Source of the DNA: Burkholderiaceae bacterium
GTDB lineage: Bacteria > Pseudomonadota > Gammaproteobacteria > Burkholderiales > Burkholderiaceae_C
Reading direction: 5' to 3'
Assembly (NCBI GenBank): GCA_017848435.1
Contig: JAFEHU010000021.1
Span: forward strand, 62,001-126,000
Length of the DNA: 64,000 bases
Positions 23,564-32,310 of the stretch are shown here, piece by piece. The stretch's first letter is position 1; the number at the start of each line of letters is the position of its first letter. The notes beneath the pieces are model-generated. The model saw only the letters and a list, made by a program, of their open reading frames with translations. It made no database searches and had not been told where the DNA came from. A program made the translations under genes and the position numbers.

Positions 23564-24768
23564 GCTGGTGTGTGTGTGCGGTCTGTGCCCATGCCGGCCA
23601 GGTCAATGGCGGGTGGCCGTTGCAGGACACAGTCGGCCAGCACCCGGGCGGTGCCGCTGGCGAGGGCCCAGCCGCTGGCGCCATGCCCGAGGTTGAGCCA
23701 GACGCCCGGTACGCCGCTGGCCCCCAGCAGGGGCAGACCGTCGAGCACCGTGGCCTGTTCGGCGTGCCATTCCTGCACATCGCTGCCAATGCGGGCGGCG
23801 CCTGGGAACCAGTCGTGCAGCACCCGGTAGAGGGTTTGCAGGGCGGCACTGCGGGCGGTGTGGTGGCCCATGCCCATGTCGGCCCCGCCAGCCACCCGCA
23901 CGCGGTGGCCGATGCGGGCGATGCTGACGCGGTGGCGCATGTCCAGCACCGCGCTGTGTGGGGCGTTCAGCGGCTCGCGGATTTGGGCGCTGATGGAGCA
24001 GCCGTGCACCGCCACCAGCGGCAGCCGCAAACCCAGTGGCTTGAGCAGCGGCACTGCCGCAGCGCCAGTGCACACCACCACCGCGTCGTACTGGTGGGGG
24101 GTGGGGTCGTTGGCCAACCTCAGTACCGTTGGCGCGTGGCGTTGCAACGCTTGGACGGTGGTGCCCATCTGGAAGCGCACCCCTTTGGTGTGCGCGGCGC
24201 TTTTCAGCAGCAGCGCGAACTGACGGCAGTTGCCCGCGCCGTCTTCCTGCAGGTAAGCGGCGCTGTGCAGGGGGGTGTCGGTGTTGAGGGCGAGTTCCAG
24301 CTTGCGGGCCAAGGTGGGCGACAGGGGCTTGGCGACCACCCCGGCGTCGCGCAGGGCCTGCAGGTGCGGCTGCGCCAGGGCTTCGTCTTGTGCGGTGCGG
24401 AACAACAGCATCAACCCTTCACGCTGGTCGAACGAGAGCGACAGCGCCTGGGTGAGTGTTTCCCGCCGGCTGCGGCTGTACAAGGCCAATGGGAGCAGCC
24501 GGGCATGCGCAGAGGCGGACTGGCCCGTCGGCATCTTGCGCCGTTGCCAGAGCCACGCCATTTCGTGGGCAGACAGCCGCAGGCCCATGCCAATCGGTGC
24601 CAGCGCCGGTTCGACGTAACCGGGCCCGAGCAGGCTGCCGCAGGCAAAGCTGGCTTCTTCGGCCACGGCGCTGCGGCGGTCGTAGACCACCACTTCGTGG
24701 CCGTCACAGGCCAGTTCGTAGGCGGTGCTCACGCCAACGACGCCAGCGCCAACAACGGCAATTCTCAT
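23560..24768 (-). CDS. DadA-like FAD-dependent D-amino-acid dehydrogenase
   Basis: 402 residues of the DAO/DadA family. N-terminal FAD-binding loop VVGAGVVGVSTAYEL at residues 4-18, YDRRSAVAEEASFACGSLL typical of DadA, and the C-terminal GHGASGWALASGTARVLAD FAD contact. DadA oxidises D-amino acids at the inner membrane and passes electrons to quinones; related members act on other secondary or D-amines, so the substrate is not certain. No racemase gene is adjacent. The stop overlaps the nnr start (ATGA), suggesting one transcript; 47 bases separate it from the upstream amidase. Confidence 0.85.
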   Translation of the reverse strand: MRIAVVGAGVVGVSTAYELACDGHEVVVYDRRSAVAEEASFACGSLLGPGYVEPALAPIGMGLRLSAHEMAWLWQRRKMPTGQSASAHARLLPLALYSRSRRETLTQALSLSFDQREGLMLLFRTAQDEALAQPHLQALRDAGVVAKPLSPTLARKLELALNTDTPLHSAAYLQEDGAGNCRQFALLLKSAAHTKGVRFQMGTTVQALQRHAPTVLRLANDPTPHQYDAVVVCTGAAAVPLLKPLGLRLPLVAVHGCSISAQIREPLNAPHSAVLDMRHRVSIARIGHRVRVAGGADMGMGHHTARSAALQTLYRVLHDWFPGAARIGSDVQEWHAEQATVLDGLPLLGASGVPGVWLNLGHGASGWALASGTARVLADCVLQRPPAIDLAGMGTDRTHTPA

Positions 24769-24815
24769 GGAAACCTTGGTGTCATCAGGCCGCTATTCTG
24801 GGGCCAGTTGCGGGC

Positions 24816-26183
24816 TCAGCGGCGGGTCTGCAGCGTGGCTTCCACCGCCAGTGCGAGGTTCAGCACCGCATCGTCTTTCAGGGCGCCGTGCCACAGCATC
24901 AGGCCCACAGGCAGCTCGCCGGGCTGGTGGCAGGGCAGCGAGATGGCGCAGCCGTCCAGCAGGTTGACCACAGTGGTGTTGCGCAGCAGCAGGGCGTTCA
25001 GGCGGAAATACTCGGCATCGTCGTGCTGCACACTGGCCAGCGGCGGTGCGACCACCGGCACCGTGGGGGACACCACGGCGTCAAATCCGGCCAGCCGCTC
25101 GGTCATGCGGGCCACCCAGATTTTGCGTGCCAGCAGCAGGTCGATGTAGTCGGCCGCGCTGATGTTGGCGCCGCGCAGGATGCGGCTGACCACCCGTGGG
25201 TCGTACAGGGCCCCGTGTTCTGCGATCAGCGGGCGGTGCCAGGCGTAGCTTTCAGCGGCTGTCAGCCCGCCGCCGGCCTGTAAATGGGCGATGTCGGCCA
25301 GCTCTGGCAGGTCAATTTCTTCCACCGTCGCGCCGGCTGCGCGCAGCAGGGTCAGGCTGCGTTCAAAGGCACGGGCCACGGTGCTGTCGGCGCCATCCAG
25401 CAGGGTGTGGGCAGTCCACGCCACGCGGTAGCTGGAGAGGGGGCGGTGGGTGCGCAGCACGTCGGTGGCCGACAACACCTCGTAGGCGACGATGGCGTCG
25501 CGCACCGAGCGGGTCATGGCACACACGGTGTCGAGCGTGGTGGAGAGCGGCAGCGCGCCGTCGGTCGGCACCAGCCGGGCGGTGGGCTTGAAGCCAACAA
25601 TGCCGTTGAGGGCCGCTGGAATGCGGATCGAGCCACCGGTGTCCGACCCCAAGCCCACAAACACCGCCCCGGTCGCGACCGACACCGCCGCTCCCGACGA
25701 CGAGCCACCCGGAATGCGCGGTGTGACCGCGTCCGCCACGTTGACCGGGGTGCCGAAGTGCGGGTTGAGGCCGACGCCAGCGTAGGCGAACTCGACCATG
25801 TTGGTGCGGCCCAGCACCGCGCCACCGGCGGCGCGCAGACGGGCCACCGCAACGGCGTCGTGTGCGGCGGGCCGTGCGCCAGCCAGCACCCGCGAGGCGG
25901 CCCGGGTGGGCCAGCCCTGCGTGTCGAACAGGTCTTTTACGGAAACGGGCAGGCCGGCGAGCGGTGACGTGGGGTTGGCTGCGGCGGACGCGGCGCGGGC
26001 CTCGTCGAACTGGGTGTGCAGAAACACGTGCTCGCAGGCGCTGTTTTGGGCGGTTGCCATGCAACGCTCAAGCACCTCGGACCGGCCGGCTTGCCCGGTG
26101 CGCAGCTGCCCGCGCACGGCCACCAGATCGGCCAACGGGCCGGTGGCTGGGGCAGGGGAGGTCTTGGCCGTGGAAGATGGCAT
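24816..26183 (-). CDS. Amidase-signature hydrolase
   Basis: 455 residues of the amidase signature family (GatA/AtzF-like). The Ser-Ser-Lys triad is visible: Lys in VSVKDLFD, Ser in GGSSSGAAVSVA and Ser in GSDTGGSIRIP. No C-terminal allophanate-hydrolase extension and no GatB/GatC neighbours, so it is likely a catabolic or detoxifying amidase; substrate unknown. It is divergent from rpsB, its start codon lying only about 8 bases from the rpsB -10 element, so the two promoters must overlap. Confidence 0.88.
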   Translation of the reverse strand: MPSSTAKTSPAPATGPLADLVAVRGQLRTGQAGRSEVLERCMATAQNSACEHVFLHTQFDEARAASAAANPTSPLAGLPVSVKDLFDTQGWPTRAASRVLAGARPAAHDAVAVARLRAAGGAVLGRTNMVEFAYAGVGLNPHFGTPVNVADAVTPRIPGGSSSGAAVSVATGAVFVGLGSDTGGSIRIPAALNGIVGFKPTARLVPTDGALPLSTTLDTVCAMTRSVRDAIVAYEVLSATDVLRTHRPLSSYRVAWTAHTLLDGADSTVARAFERSLTLLRAAGATVEEIDLPELADIAHLQAGGGLTAAESYAWHRPLIAEHGALYDPRVVSRILRGANISAADYIDLLLARKIWVARMTERLAGFDAVVSPTVPVVAPPLASVQHDDAEYFRLNALLLRNTTVVNLLDGCAISLPCHQPGELPVGLMLWHGALKDDAVLNLALAVEATLQTRR

Positions 26184-26187
26184 GCGG

Positions 26188-26196
26188 TGCTATAAT
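26188..26196 (+). promoter_or_regulatory. Extended -10 promoter of rpsB
   Basis: TG-C-TATAAT with the hexamer at 26191-26196; no convincing -35 at standard spacing. It gives a leader of about 150 nt before rpsB. Confidence 0.65.
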
Positions 26197-26202
26197 CGAA
26201 TG

Positions 26203-26352
26203 GCTGTGCAGAAGGCGGATGATCGCTTTTGGCGCGGTAAATCGCAAACCAGTCCTACAAGGTATTGCCCGTTGTGTCTGAACTTCTTTGGTTGTTCAGT
26301 CGGCAGTGTGGCAAGGCGGACTGGATTTTAGACCCAACCTTTGGAGTAATTT
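26203..26352 (+). promoter_or_regulatory. Long rpsB 5' leader, candidate S2 autoregulatory region
   Basis: About 150 nt without an open frame between the promoter and rpsB. In E. coli and other bacteria the rpsB leader RNA binds S2 to repress rpsB-tsf. That this leader does the same is inferred from position and length; no structure was computed. Confidence 0.45.
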
Positions 26353-27102
26353 ATGGCAACGACCATGCGTCAAATGCTGGAAGCCGGTGTGCACTTTGGC
26401 CACCAGACGCGCTTCTGGAACCCCAAGATGGCCCCGTTCATCTTCGGTCACCGCAACAAGATCCATATCATCAACCTGGAAAAATCGCTGCCGATGTTCC
26501 AGGAGGCAACGAAGTTCGTTCGCCAGCTGTCCGCCAACCGCGGCACCATCCTGATGGTCGGCACCAAGCGCCAGGCCCGTGAAATCGTCGCTACCGAAGC
26601 GCAGCGCGCTGGCGTGCCCTACGTTGACCAGCGCTGGCTGGGCGGCATGCTGACCAACTTCAAGACGGTCAAGACCTCGATCAAGCGCCTGAAGGAACTC
26701 AAGGTCCAGCAGGAAGCCGGTCTGGACACGCTCAGCAAGAAAGAGCAGCTGATGTTCAGCCGCGAAATCGAGAAGCTGGAAAAAGACATCGGCGGCATTC
26801 AGGACATGAGCGCCCTGCCGGACGCCATTTTCGTGATCGACGTGGGCTACCACAAGATCGCCATTGCTGAGGCGCGCAAGCTCGGCATCCCGTTGATTGG
26901 CGTGGTGGACACCAACCACTCCCCGATCGGCATCGACTACGTGATCCCTGGCAACGACGACTCCGCCAAGGCTGTGGCCCTGTATGCCCGCGAGATCGCC
27001 GACGCGATCATCGAAGGCCGGAACAACTCTGCGCAAGACCTGGTCAAGGCCGTGGCCGCCACCGACGACGAATTTGTTGAAGTCGAAGAAGCTGCAAGCT
27101 GA
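26353..27102 (+). CDS. rpsB: 30S ribosomal protein S2
   Basis: 249 residues. The typical start [22 protein letters not shown], the [12 protein letters not shown] segment and [19 protein letters not shown] near the C terminus identify S2, a head protein of the small subunit. TTTGGAGTAA lies before ATG 26353. A hairpin and T-run follow before tsf, so tsf expression is probably partly attenuated. Confidence 0.98.
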   Translation: MATTMRQMLEAGVHFGHQTRFWNPKMAPFIFGHRNKIHIINLEKSLPMFQEATKFVRQLSANRGTILMVGTKRQAREIVATEAQRAGVPYVDQRWLGGMLTNFKTVKTSIKRLKELKVQQEAGLDTLSKKEQLMFSREIEKLEKDIGGIQDMSALPDAIFVIDVGYHKIAIAEARKLGIPLIGVVDTNHSPIGIDYVIPGNDDSAKAVALYAREIADAIIEGRNNSAQDLVKAVAATDDEFVEVEEAAS

Positions 27103-27117
27103 ACCGCGACCCGTACC

Positions 27118-27146
27118 AAAAAGGGGCTCGTGTAGCCCCTTTTTTT
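27118..27146 (+). terminator. Rho-independent terminator/attenuator between rpsB and tsf
   Basis: AAAAAGGGGCT-cgtgt-AGCCCCTTTTTTT. Located after rpsB and 42 bases before tsf, it would lower tsf readthrough relative to rpsB. Confidence 0.88.
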
Positions 27147-27187
27147 CAACCGAATTGAACTGACAACCCCGAATCTGGAGAAACGAC

Positions 27188-28108
27188 ATGGCAATCACTG
27201 CAAGCATGGTGGCTGAACTGCGCGCCAAAACCGACGCCCCGATGATGGAATGCAAACGGGCCCTGACCGAAGCCAATGGCGACATGGACAAGGCCGAAGA
27301 GCTGTTGCGCGTCAAGCTCGGAAGCAAGGCCGGCAAAGCCGCTGGCCGTGTGACCGCCGAAGGCGTGGTCGCCAGCGCCATTGAAGGCACGGTCGGCGCG
27401 CTGATTGAAGTCAATTGCGAAACCGATTTCGTCACCAAGAACGACAGCTTCCTGGCCTTGACCAAGGCGGCGGCTGAGCTGGTGGCCCAACACAACCCGG
27501 CCGACATTGCGGCCTTGGGCGCACTGTCTTACAGCCAGGACGGCTTCGGCCCGACGCTGGAAGACGTGCGCAAGGGCCTGATTGGCAAGATCGGCGAGAA
27601 CATGAGCTTCCGCCGCTTCAAACGCTACGCTTCCGGCAACAAGCTGGCCGCCTACCTGCACGGCACCCGCATTGGCGTGCTGGTCGAGTACGAAGGTGAC
27701 GACGTGGCCGCCAAGGACGTGGCCATGCACGTGGCCGCGATGAAGCCCGTGTCGCTCTCCAGCGCCGAAGTGCCTGCCGAACTGGTGGCGCGTGAGCGTT
27801 CGGTGGCGGTGGCCAAGGCCGAGGAAGACAAGGCCAAGGCGATTGCCGAAGGCAAGCCGGTTCAGTCCGACGAGATCGTGGCCAAGCGTGTTGAAGGCGG
27901 TGTGCAGAAGTACCTGAAAGAGGTGTCGCTGTACAACCAGTCCTTCGTCAAGAACGACAAGCAGACCGTGGAGCAGATGCTCAAGGCCGCCGGCACGACG
28001 ATCAAGTCGTTCACGTTGTACGTGGTGGGTGAAGGCATCGAGAAGAAGGTGGACGACTTTGCTGCCGAAGTGGCCGCACAGGTCGCCGCTGCCAAGGGCG
28101 CAGCCTGA
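27188..28108 (+). CDS. tsf: Elongation factor Ts
   Basis: 306 residues; nucleotide exchange factor for EF-Tu. N-terminal UBA-like domain ([23 protein letters not shown]), TDFVTKN core motif ([10 protein letters not shown]), coiled-coil and dimerisation regions at normal spacing. TCTGGAGAAACGAC precedes ATG 27188. Second gene of the conserved rpsB-tsf-pyrH-frr group. Confidence 0.98.
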   Translation: MAITASMVAELRAKTDAPMMECKRALTEANGDMDKAEELLRVKLGSKAGKAAGRVTAEGVVASAIEGTVGALIEVNCETDFVTKNDSFLALTKAAAELVAQHNPADIAALGALSYSQDGFGPTLEDVRKGLIGKIGENMSFRRFKRYASGNKLAAYLHGTRIGVLVEYEGDDVAAKDVAMHVAAMKPVSLSSAEVPAELVARERSVAVAKAEEDKAKAIAEGKPVQSDEIVAKRVEGGVQKYLKEVSLYNQSFVKNDKQTVEQMLKAAGTTIKSFTLYVVGEGIEKKVDDFAAEVAAQVAAAKGAA

Positions 28109-28183
28109 CTTTGACCTGTGCCGGGCCCCGTCTGGGCCTGGCCGCAGGCGCTAAACTACGCGCAATTTATGGAGCCTGCCAAC

Positions 28184-28906
28184 ATGCCTTCTGACCGCCC
28201 AGTCCACAAGCGCATCTTGCTCAAGCTGTCCGGCGAAGCGCTGATGGGCGACGACGCCTTCGGCATCAACCACGCCACCATTGTGCGCATGGTCGACGAG
28301 ATCGCCGAGGTGACCCGGCTGGGTGTCGAGGTGGCGGTGGTCATCGGCGGCGGCAACATCTTCCGTGGTGTGGCCGGTGGCTCGGTCGGGATGGACCGTG
28401 CCACCGCCGACTACATGGGCATGCTGGCCACCGTGATGAACGCGCTGGCGCTGGCCGACACCATGAACAAGGCCGGCCTGATTGCGCGTGTGATGTCGGC
28501 GATTGCCATCGAACAGGTGGTGGAACCCTACATCCGGCCCAAGGCGCTGCAGTATCTGGAAGAAGGCAAGGTGGTGGTCTTTGCCGCCGGCACCGGCAAC
28601 CCGTTTTTCACCACCGACACCGCTGCCGCGCTGCGCGGCGCCGAGATTGGTGCCGAGGTGGTGCTCAAGGCGACCAAGGTCGATGGTGTCTACACCGCCG
28701 ACCCCAAGCTCGACCCGACCGCCACCCGCTACAGCGCACTCACCTTTGACAAGGCCATGGCCGGCAACCTCGGCATCATGGACGCGACCGCATTTGCGCT
28801 GTGCCGCGACCAGAAGCTGCCGATCAAGGTGTTCTCGATCTTCAAGCACGGCGCGCTGAAGCGGGTTGTGATGGGCGAGGACGAAGGCACATTGGTCCAC
28901 GTTTAA
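28184..28906 (+). CDS. pyrH: Uridylate kinase
   Basis: 240 residues; hexameric UMP kinase making UDP. Motifs: [13 protein letters not shown] at the N terminus, [30 protein letters not shown] and [14 protein letters not shown]. The start at ATG 28184 has GGAG 9 bases upstream; in-frame ATGs at 28169 and before lack such a site. Between tsf and frr as in most betaproteobacteria. Confidence 0.97.
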   Translation: MPSDRPVHKRILLKLSGEALMGDDAFGINHATIVRMVDEIAEVTRLGVEVAVVIGGGNIFRGVAGGSVGMDRATADYMGMLATVMNALALADTMNKAGLIARVMSAIAIEQVVEPYIRPKALQYLEEGKVVVFAAGTGNPFFTTDTAAALRGAEIGAEVVLKATKVDGVYTADPKLDPTATRYSALTFDKAMAGNLGIMDATAFALCRDQKLPIKVFSIFKHGALKRVVMGEDEGTLVHV

Positions 28907-28913
28907 GTCCCCA

Positions 28914-28936
28914 GTCAGCAGGCCCGGCCTGCTGAC
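28914..28936 (+). other. Perfect 11-bp inverted repeat in the pyrH-frr gap
   Basis: GTCAGCAGGCC, one C, GGCCTGCTGAC. It forms a very stable RNA hairpin directly after the pyrH stop but has no T-run, so it is more likely an mRNA-stability or processing element than a terminator. Confidence 0.7.
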
Positions 28937-28957
28937 CCGACCTCACTGGAGTTCGCC

Positions 28958-29518
28958 ATGACGATTGAAGACATCAAAAAGAACGCAGAAGCCCGCATGC
29001 ACCAGTCGGTGGAAGCTTTCAAGGTCAACCTGACCAAGATCCGCACTGGCCGTGCCAATCCGGCACTGCTTGATACGGTTCACGTGGACTACTACGGCTC
29101 GATGGTGCCGATCAGCCAAGTGGCCAACGTGGGCCTGCTCGATTCCCGCACCATCAGCGTCCAGCCCTGGGAAAAGGGCATGGGTGCGAAGATTGAAAAA
29201 GCCATCCGCGAGAGTGATCTGGGTCTGAACCCGTCGTCGCAAGGCGACCTGCTCCGCGTGCCGCTGCCGTTGATGTCGGAAGAGCGCCGCAAGGAACTCA
29301 CCAAGCTGGTCCGCGCCGAAGGCGAGAGCGCCAAAGTGGTGGTGCGCAACCTGCGCCGTGACGCAAACGAGGCGACCAAGAAGCTGGTCAAGGACAAGCT
29401 GGCGTCCGAGGACGACGAGCGTCGCAGCCACGACGACGTGCAGAAGATCACCGACCGCACCATTCTGGAAATCGACAAACTGGTGGCCGGTAAGGAACAA
29501 GACATCATGGCCGTTTGA
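28958..29518 (+). CDS. frr: Ribosome recycling factor
   Basis: 186 residues, standard length. With EF-G it splits post-termination ribosomes. [27 protein letters not shown] and the C-terminal helix GKEQDIMAV are diagnostic. Its TGA overlaps the uppS ATG by one base (TGATG), so the two are coupled. Confidence 0.98.
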   Translation: MTIEDIKKNAEARMHQSVEAFKVNLTKIRTGRANPALLDTVHVDYYGSMVPISQVANVGLLDSRTISVQPWEKGMGAKIEKAIRESDLGLNPSSQGDLLRVPLPLMSEERRKELTKLVRAEGESAKVVVRNLRRDANEATKKLVKDKLASEDDERRSHDDVQKITDRTILEIDKLVAGKEQDIMAV

Positions 29519-30243
29519 TGCCACTGGTTGCCAGACTGCCCGCCATGAAGCCCGCGCACATCGCCATCGTCATGGACGGCAACGGGCGTTGGGCGACCAA
29601 CCGGTTCCTACCGCGTGTGGCTGGGCACCGCCAGGGCGTGGAGTCGCTGCGCCGTTGTGTGCAGGCGTGTACCGACCGGGGCATTGCGGTTCTGACCGTG
29701 TTTGCTTTCTCATCGGAGAACTGGAACCGGCCTGCGGACGAGGTGTCTGGCCTGATGGGCCTGATGGCCAGCGCGCTGGCCAGTGAGGTTGCGGCGCTGC
29801 AGCGCAATGGTGTGCGCATCCATTTTGTGGGGGATCTGAGCCCATTGTCACCACGGCTGCGCAACGGCCTGGTGGAAGCCGAGCAGGCCACCGCAGACAA
29901 CCACCGGCTGGTGCTCAATGTCTGCTTCAACTACGGTGGCCGCTGGGACATCACACAGGCGGCCGCCCAACTGGCGGCGCGCGGTGAACCTTTGACCGAG
30001 ACCGCGCTGACGCAGGCCATGGCGCTCGGCCATGTGCCCGACCCCGACCTGATCGTCCGCACTGGGGGAGAGCAGCGCCTGAGCAACTTCCTGCTCTGGC
30101 AAGCGGCCTATGCCGAGCTCTATTTCAGCGACAAGCTCTGGCCCGAATTCGACGAGGCCGAACTCGACCGGGCGCTGCTGGCCTACAGCCAGCGCGAGCG
30201 CCGTTTTGGTTTGACCACCGCACAGGTCCAGCGGGCCGCCTGA
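29518..30243 (+). CDS. uppS: Undecaprenyl diphosphate synthase
   Basis: 241 residues; cis-prenyltransferase building the C55 carrier lipid for peptidoglycan and LPS. Motifs: IVMDGNGRWA (catalytic Asp), FAFSSENWNRP, and RTGGEQRLSNFLLWQAAYAE with LWPEF. ATG 29518 overlaps the frr stop; MKPAHIAIV at 29545 is a possible internal start. The stop overlaps the cdsA ATG. Confidence 0.96.
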   Translation: MPLVARLPAMKPAHIAIVMDGNGRWATNRFLPRVAGHRQGVESLRRCVQACTDRGIAVLTVFAFSSENWNRPADEVSGLMGLMASALASEVAALQRNGVRIHFVGDLSPLSPRLRNGLVEAEQATADNHRLVLNVCFNYGGRWDITQAAAQLAARGEPLTETALTQAMALGHVPDPDLIVRTGGEQRLSNFLLWQAAYAELYFSDKLWPEFDEAELDRALLAYSQRERRFGLTTAQVQRAA

Positions 30244-31088
30244 TGCTGAAAACCCGTGTCATCACGGCGGTGCTGTTGCTGGCGGTGCTGCTGCCGGCGC
30301 TGTTTTATCCCGCCCCTGAACCTTTCTGCGCACTGGCCTTGGTTTTCATCACCGCCGCCGGCTGGGAGTGGGGCCGACTCAATGGCTGTCGCCAGTCGGT
30401 GTCGGTGCTGTTGGCGGTCACCTGCCTGCTGTTGTGTCTCGCCGCATGGGCGCTGGGCTGGCTGTGGGCGCCTTCGCGCACGCTGTGGCTGGTGGTGGGG
30501 GCGGCCTGGGTGCTGGGCAGTGCGGCCTTGCTGCGTGCCGGTGTGGGTGGCTGGGGACGTTTGCCACTGGGCCTGCGCCTGGCCGGTGGTGTGCTGGTGC
30601 TGTGTTTTGCCTGGCTGGCCATGGCCCAGGCGCGCTTCATCGGCGTGAATTTCCTGTTGTCCGGGTTGGTGTTGGTGTGGGTGGCAGACATCGCCGCCTA
30701 CTTTGCCGGCCGTGCGCTGGGTGGCCGGTTCAGCCGCAGCAAGCTGGCTGCCAGCATCAGCCCCGGCAAAAGCTGGGAAGGGGTCTGGGGCGGCATGCTC
30801 GGTGTGGTGCTGTTGGCCGGTTTGTGGTGCTGGATTGACCAGCATTGGCAATTGCAGGTGCCCAGCCTGTACAGCCGGTTGGCAGCGCAGGGGCTGTGGC
30901 TGCTGGCACTGGGGGCCATCTTTCTTGCGGCGATGAGTGTGGTCGGTGATCTGGTGGAATCCCTGGTCAAGCGCAGTGCGGGCGCGAAGGACAGCAGCGG
31001 CTTGTTGCCCGGCCATGGGGGTGTGCTGGACCGCGTCGATGCGCTGTTGCCCGTTTTGCCGCTGGTGATGATGCTGGCCACACATTGA
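30243..31088 (+). CDS. cdsA: Phosphatidate cytidylyltransferase
   Basis: 281 residues with about seven to eight hydrophobic helices; makes CDP-diacylglycerol from phosphatidate and CTP. The family signature is intact: SLVKRSAGAKDSSGLLPGHG followed by GVLDR near the C terminus. Start and preceding stop overlap (TGATG). Next gene (dxr) begins 4 bases after the stop. Works on the inner membrane at the branch point of phospholipid synthesis. Confidence 0.96.
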   Translation: MLKTRVITAVLLLAVLLPALFYPAPEPFCALALVFITAAGWEWGRLNGCRQSVSVLLAVTCLLLCLAAWALGWLWAPSRTLWLVVGAAWVLGSAALLRAGVGGWGRLPLGLRLAGGVLVLCFAWLAMAQARFIGVNFLLSGLVLVWVADIAAYFAGRALGGRFSRSKLAASISPGKSWEGVWGGMLGVVLLAGLWCWIDQHWQLQVPSLYSRLAAQGLWLLALGAIFLAAMSVVGDLVESLVKRSAGAKDSSGLLPGHGGVLDRVDALLPVLPLVMMLATH

Positions 31089-31092
31089 CGCG

Positions 31093-32292
31093 ATGACCCT
31101 CCTCCAACACATCACGGTGCTGGGCTCCACTGGCTCCATCGGCAAGAACACGCTCGATGTGGTGGTCCGCCACCCGGAGCGGTTTTCGGTGTTTGCCCTG
31201 AGTGCTGCGACCCAGGTGGATGCACTGCTGGCCCAGTGCGCGCAGTTCAAGCCCACCTATGCCGTGATGGCGAGCCCGCCACACAGCCAGCAGTTGGCTG
31301 AGAAAATCAAGGCAAATGGGCTCTCGACCCAGGTATTGTCTGGCGGTGATGCTCTTGAAGTAATAGCGTCGCACGCCAAGGTTGATGCCGTGATGGCCGC
31401 CATCGTCGGCGCTGCCGGTCTCGGGCCATGCCTGGCGGCAGCCCGGGCCGGCAAGCGGCTGCTGCTGGCCAACAAAGAGGCGCTGGTGGTCGGTGGCGAG
31501 GTGTTCATGGCCGCGGTGCGCGAAGGTGGTGCCCGCTTGTTGCCCATCGACAGCGAGCACTCGGCGATCTTCCAGTCGCTGCCCGAAGACCCGGCTTGCT
31601 GGGCGGCGCGGGTGGAGAAAATCATCCTCACCGCGTCAGGCGGGCCGTTCCGTGCCCGGGAACCTGCCAGCCTGCGTGAGGTGACGCCAGAGCAGGCCTG
31701 TGCCCATCCCAACTGGGTGATGGGTGCCAAGATTTCCGTAGATTCAGCCACGATGATGAACAAGGCGTTGGAGGTGATCGAGGCGCACCACCTGTTCGGC
31801 ATGCGGCCAGAACAGATCGAGGTCGTGATCCACCCGCAGAGCATTGTTCACTCGATGGTGCAGTACCGCGACACCTCGGTGGTGGCCCAACTCGGCACGC
31901 CCGACATGCGTGGCCCGATTGCCTATGGACTGGCCTGGCCAGACCGCGTGACCAGCGGTGCCGCTGCGCTGGACTTCACCCGCATGCCTGCCATGACATT
32001 CGAGTCGCTGGACAGCAACGGCCACCGCGAACGTTTTCCTGGCCTGCAGCTGGCATGGGACACTCTGAACGGGGCGCCCGGAAGCTGCGCGGTGCTGAAC
32101 GCCGCGAACGAGGTGGGTGTTCAGGCCTTTCTGGGCCGGCGCATCCGGTTTGACCAGATCCACGCGGTGAACCAGGCGACACTGGCCGGTGTCGTGACCC
32201 ACGCACCGGCCACGCTGGCAGATTTGCTGGCGCTCGATGCCGAGGCCCGCAGCACCGCAGAACAATTTGTGCGACAGCACGGCCAGCCATAG
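31093..32292 (+). CDS. dxr: 1-deoxy-D-xylulose 5-phosphate reductoisomerase
   Basis: 399 residues; first committed step of the MEP isoprenoid pathway, feeding uppS. NADPH loop GSTGSIGKNTLDV, catalytic and metal motif LLPIDSEHSAIFQ, TASGGPFR, and NWVMGAKISVDSATMMNK are all present. At about residues 73-92 (LAEKIKANGLSTQVLSGGDA) the DNA is unusually AT-rich with rare GTA and ATA codons and weakly resembles the dispersed 65-bp element, but the protein aligns with E. coli Dxr without a gap there. Confidence 0.97.
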   Translation: MTLLQHITVLGSTGSIGKNTLDVVVRHPERFSVFALSAATQVDALLAQCAQFKPTYAVMASPPHSQQLAEKIKANGLSTQVLSGGDALEVIASHAKVDAVMAAIVGAAGLGPCLAAARAGKRLLLANKEALVVGGEVFMAAVREGGARLLPIDSEHSAIFQSLPEDPACWAARVEKIILTASGGPFRAREPASLREVTPEQACAHPNWVMGAKISVDSATMMNKALEVIEAHHLFGMRPEQIEVVIHPQSIVHSMVQYRDTSVVAQLGTPDMRGPIAYGLAWPDRVTSGAAALDFTRMPAMTFESLDSNGHRERFPGLQLAWDTLNGAPGSCAVLNAANEVGVQAFLGRRIRFDQIHAVNQATLAGVVTHAPATLADLLALDAEARSTAEQFVRQHGQP

Positions 32293-32310
32293 GCCACCGG
32301 GGAGACAGAC

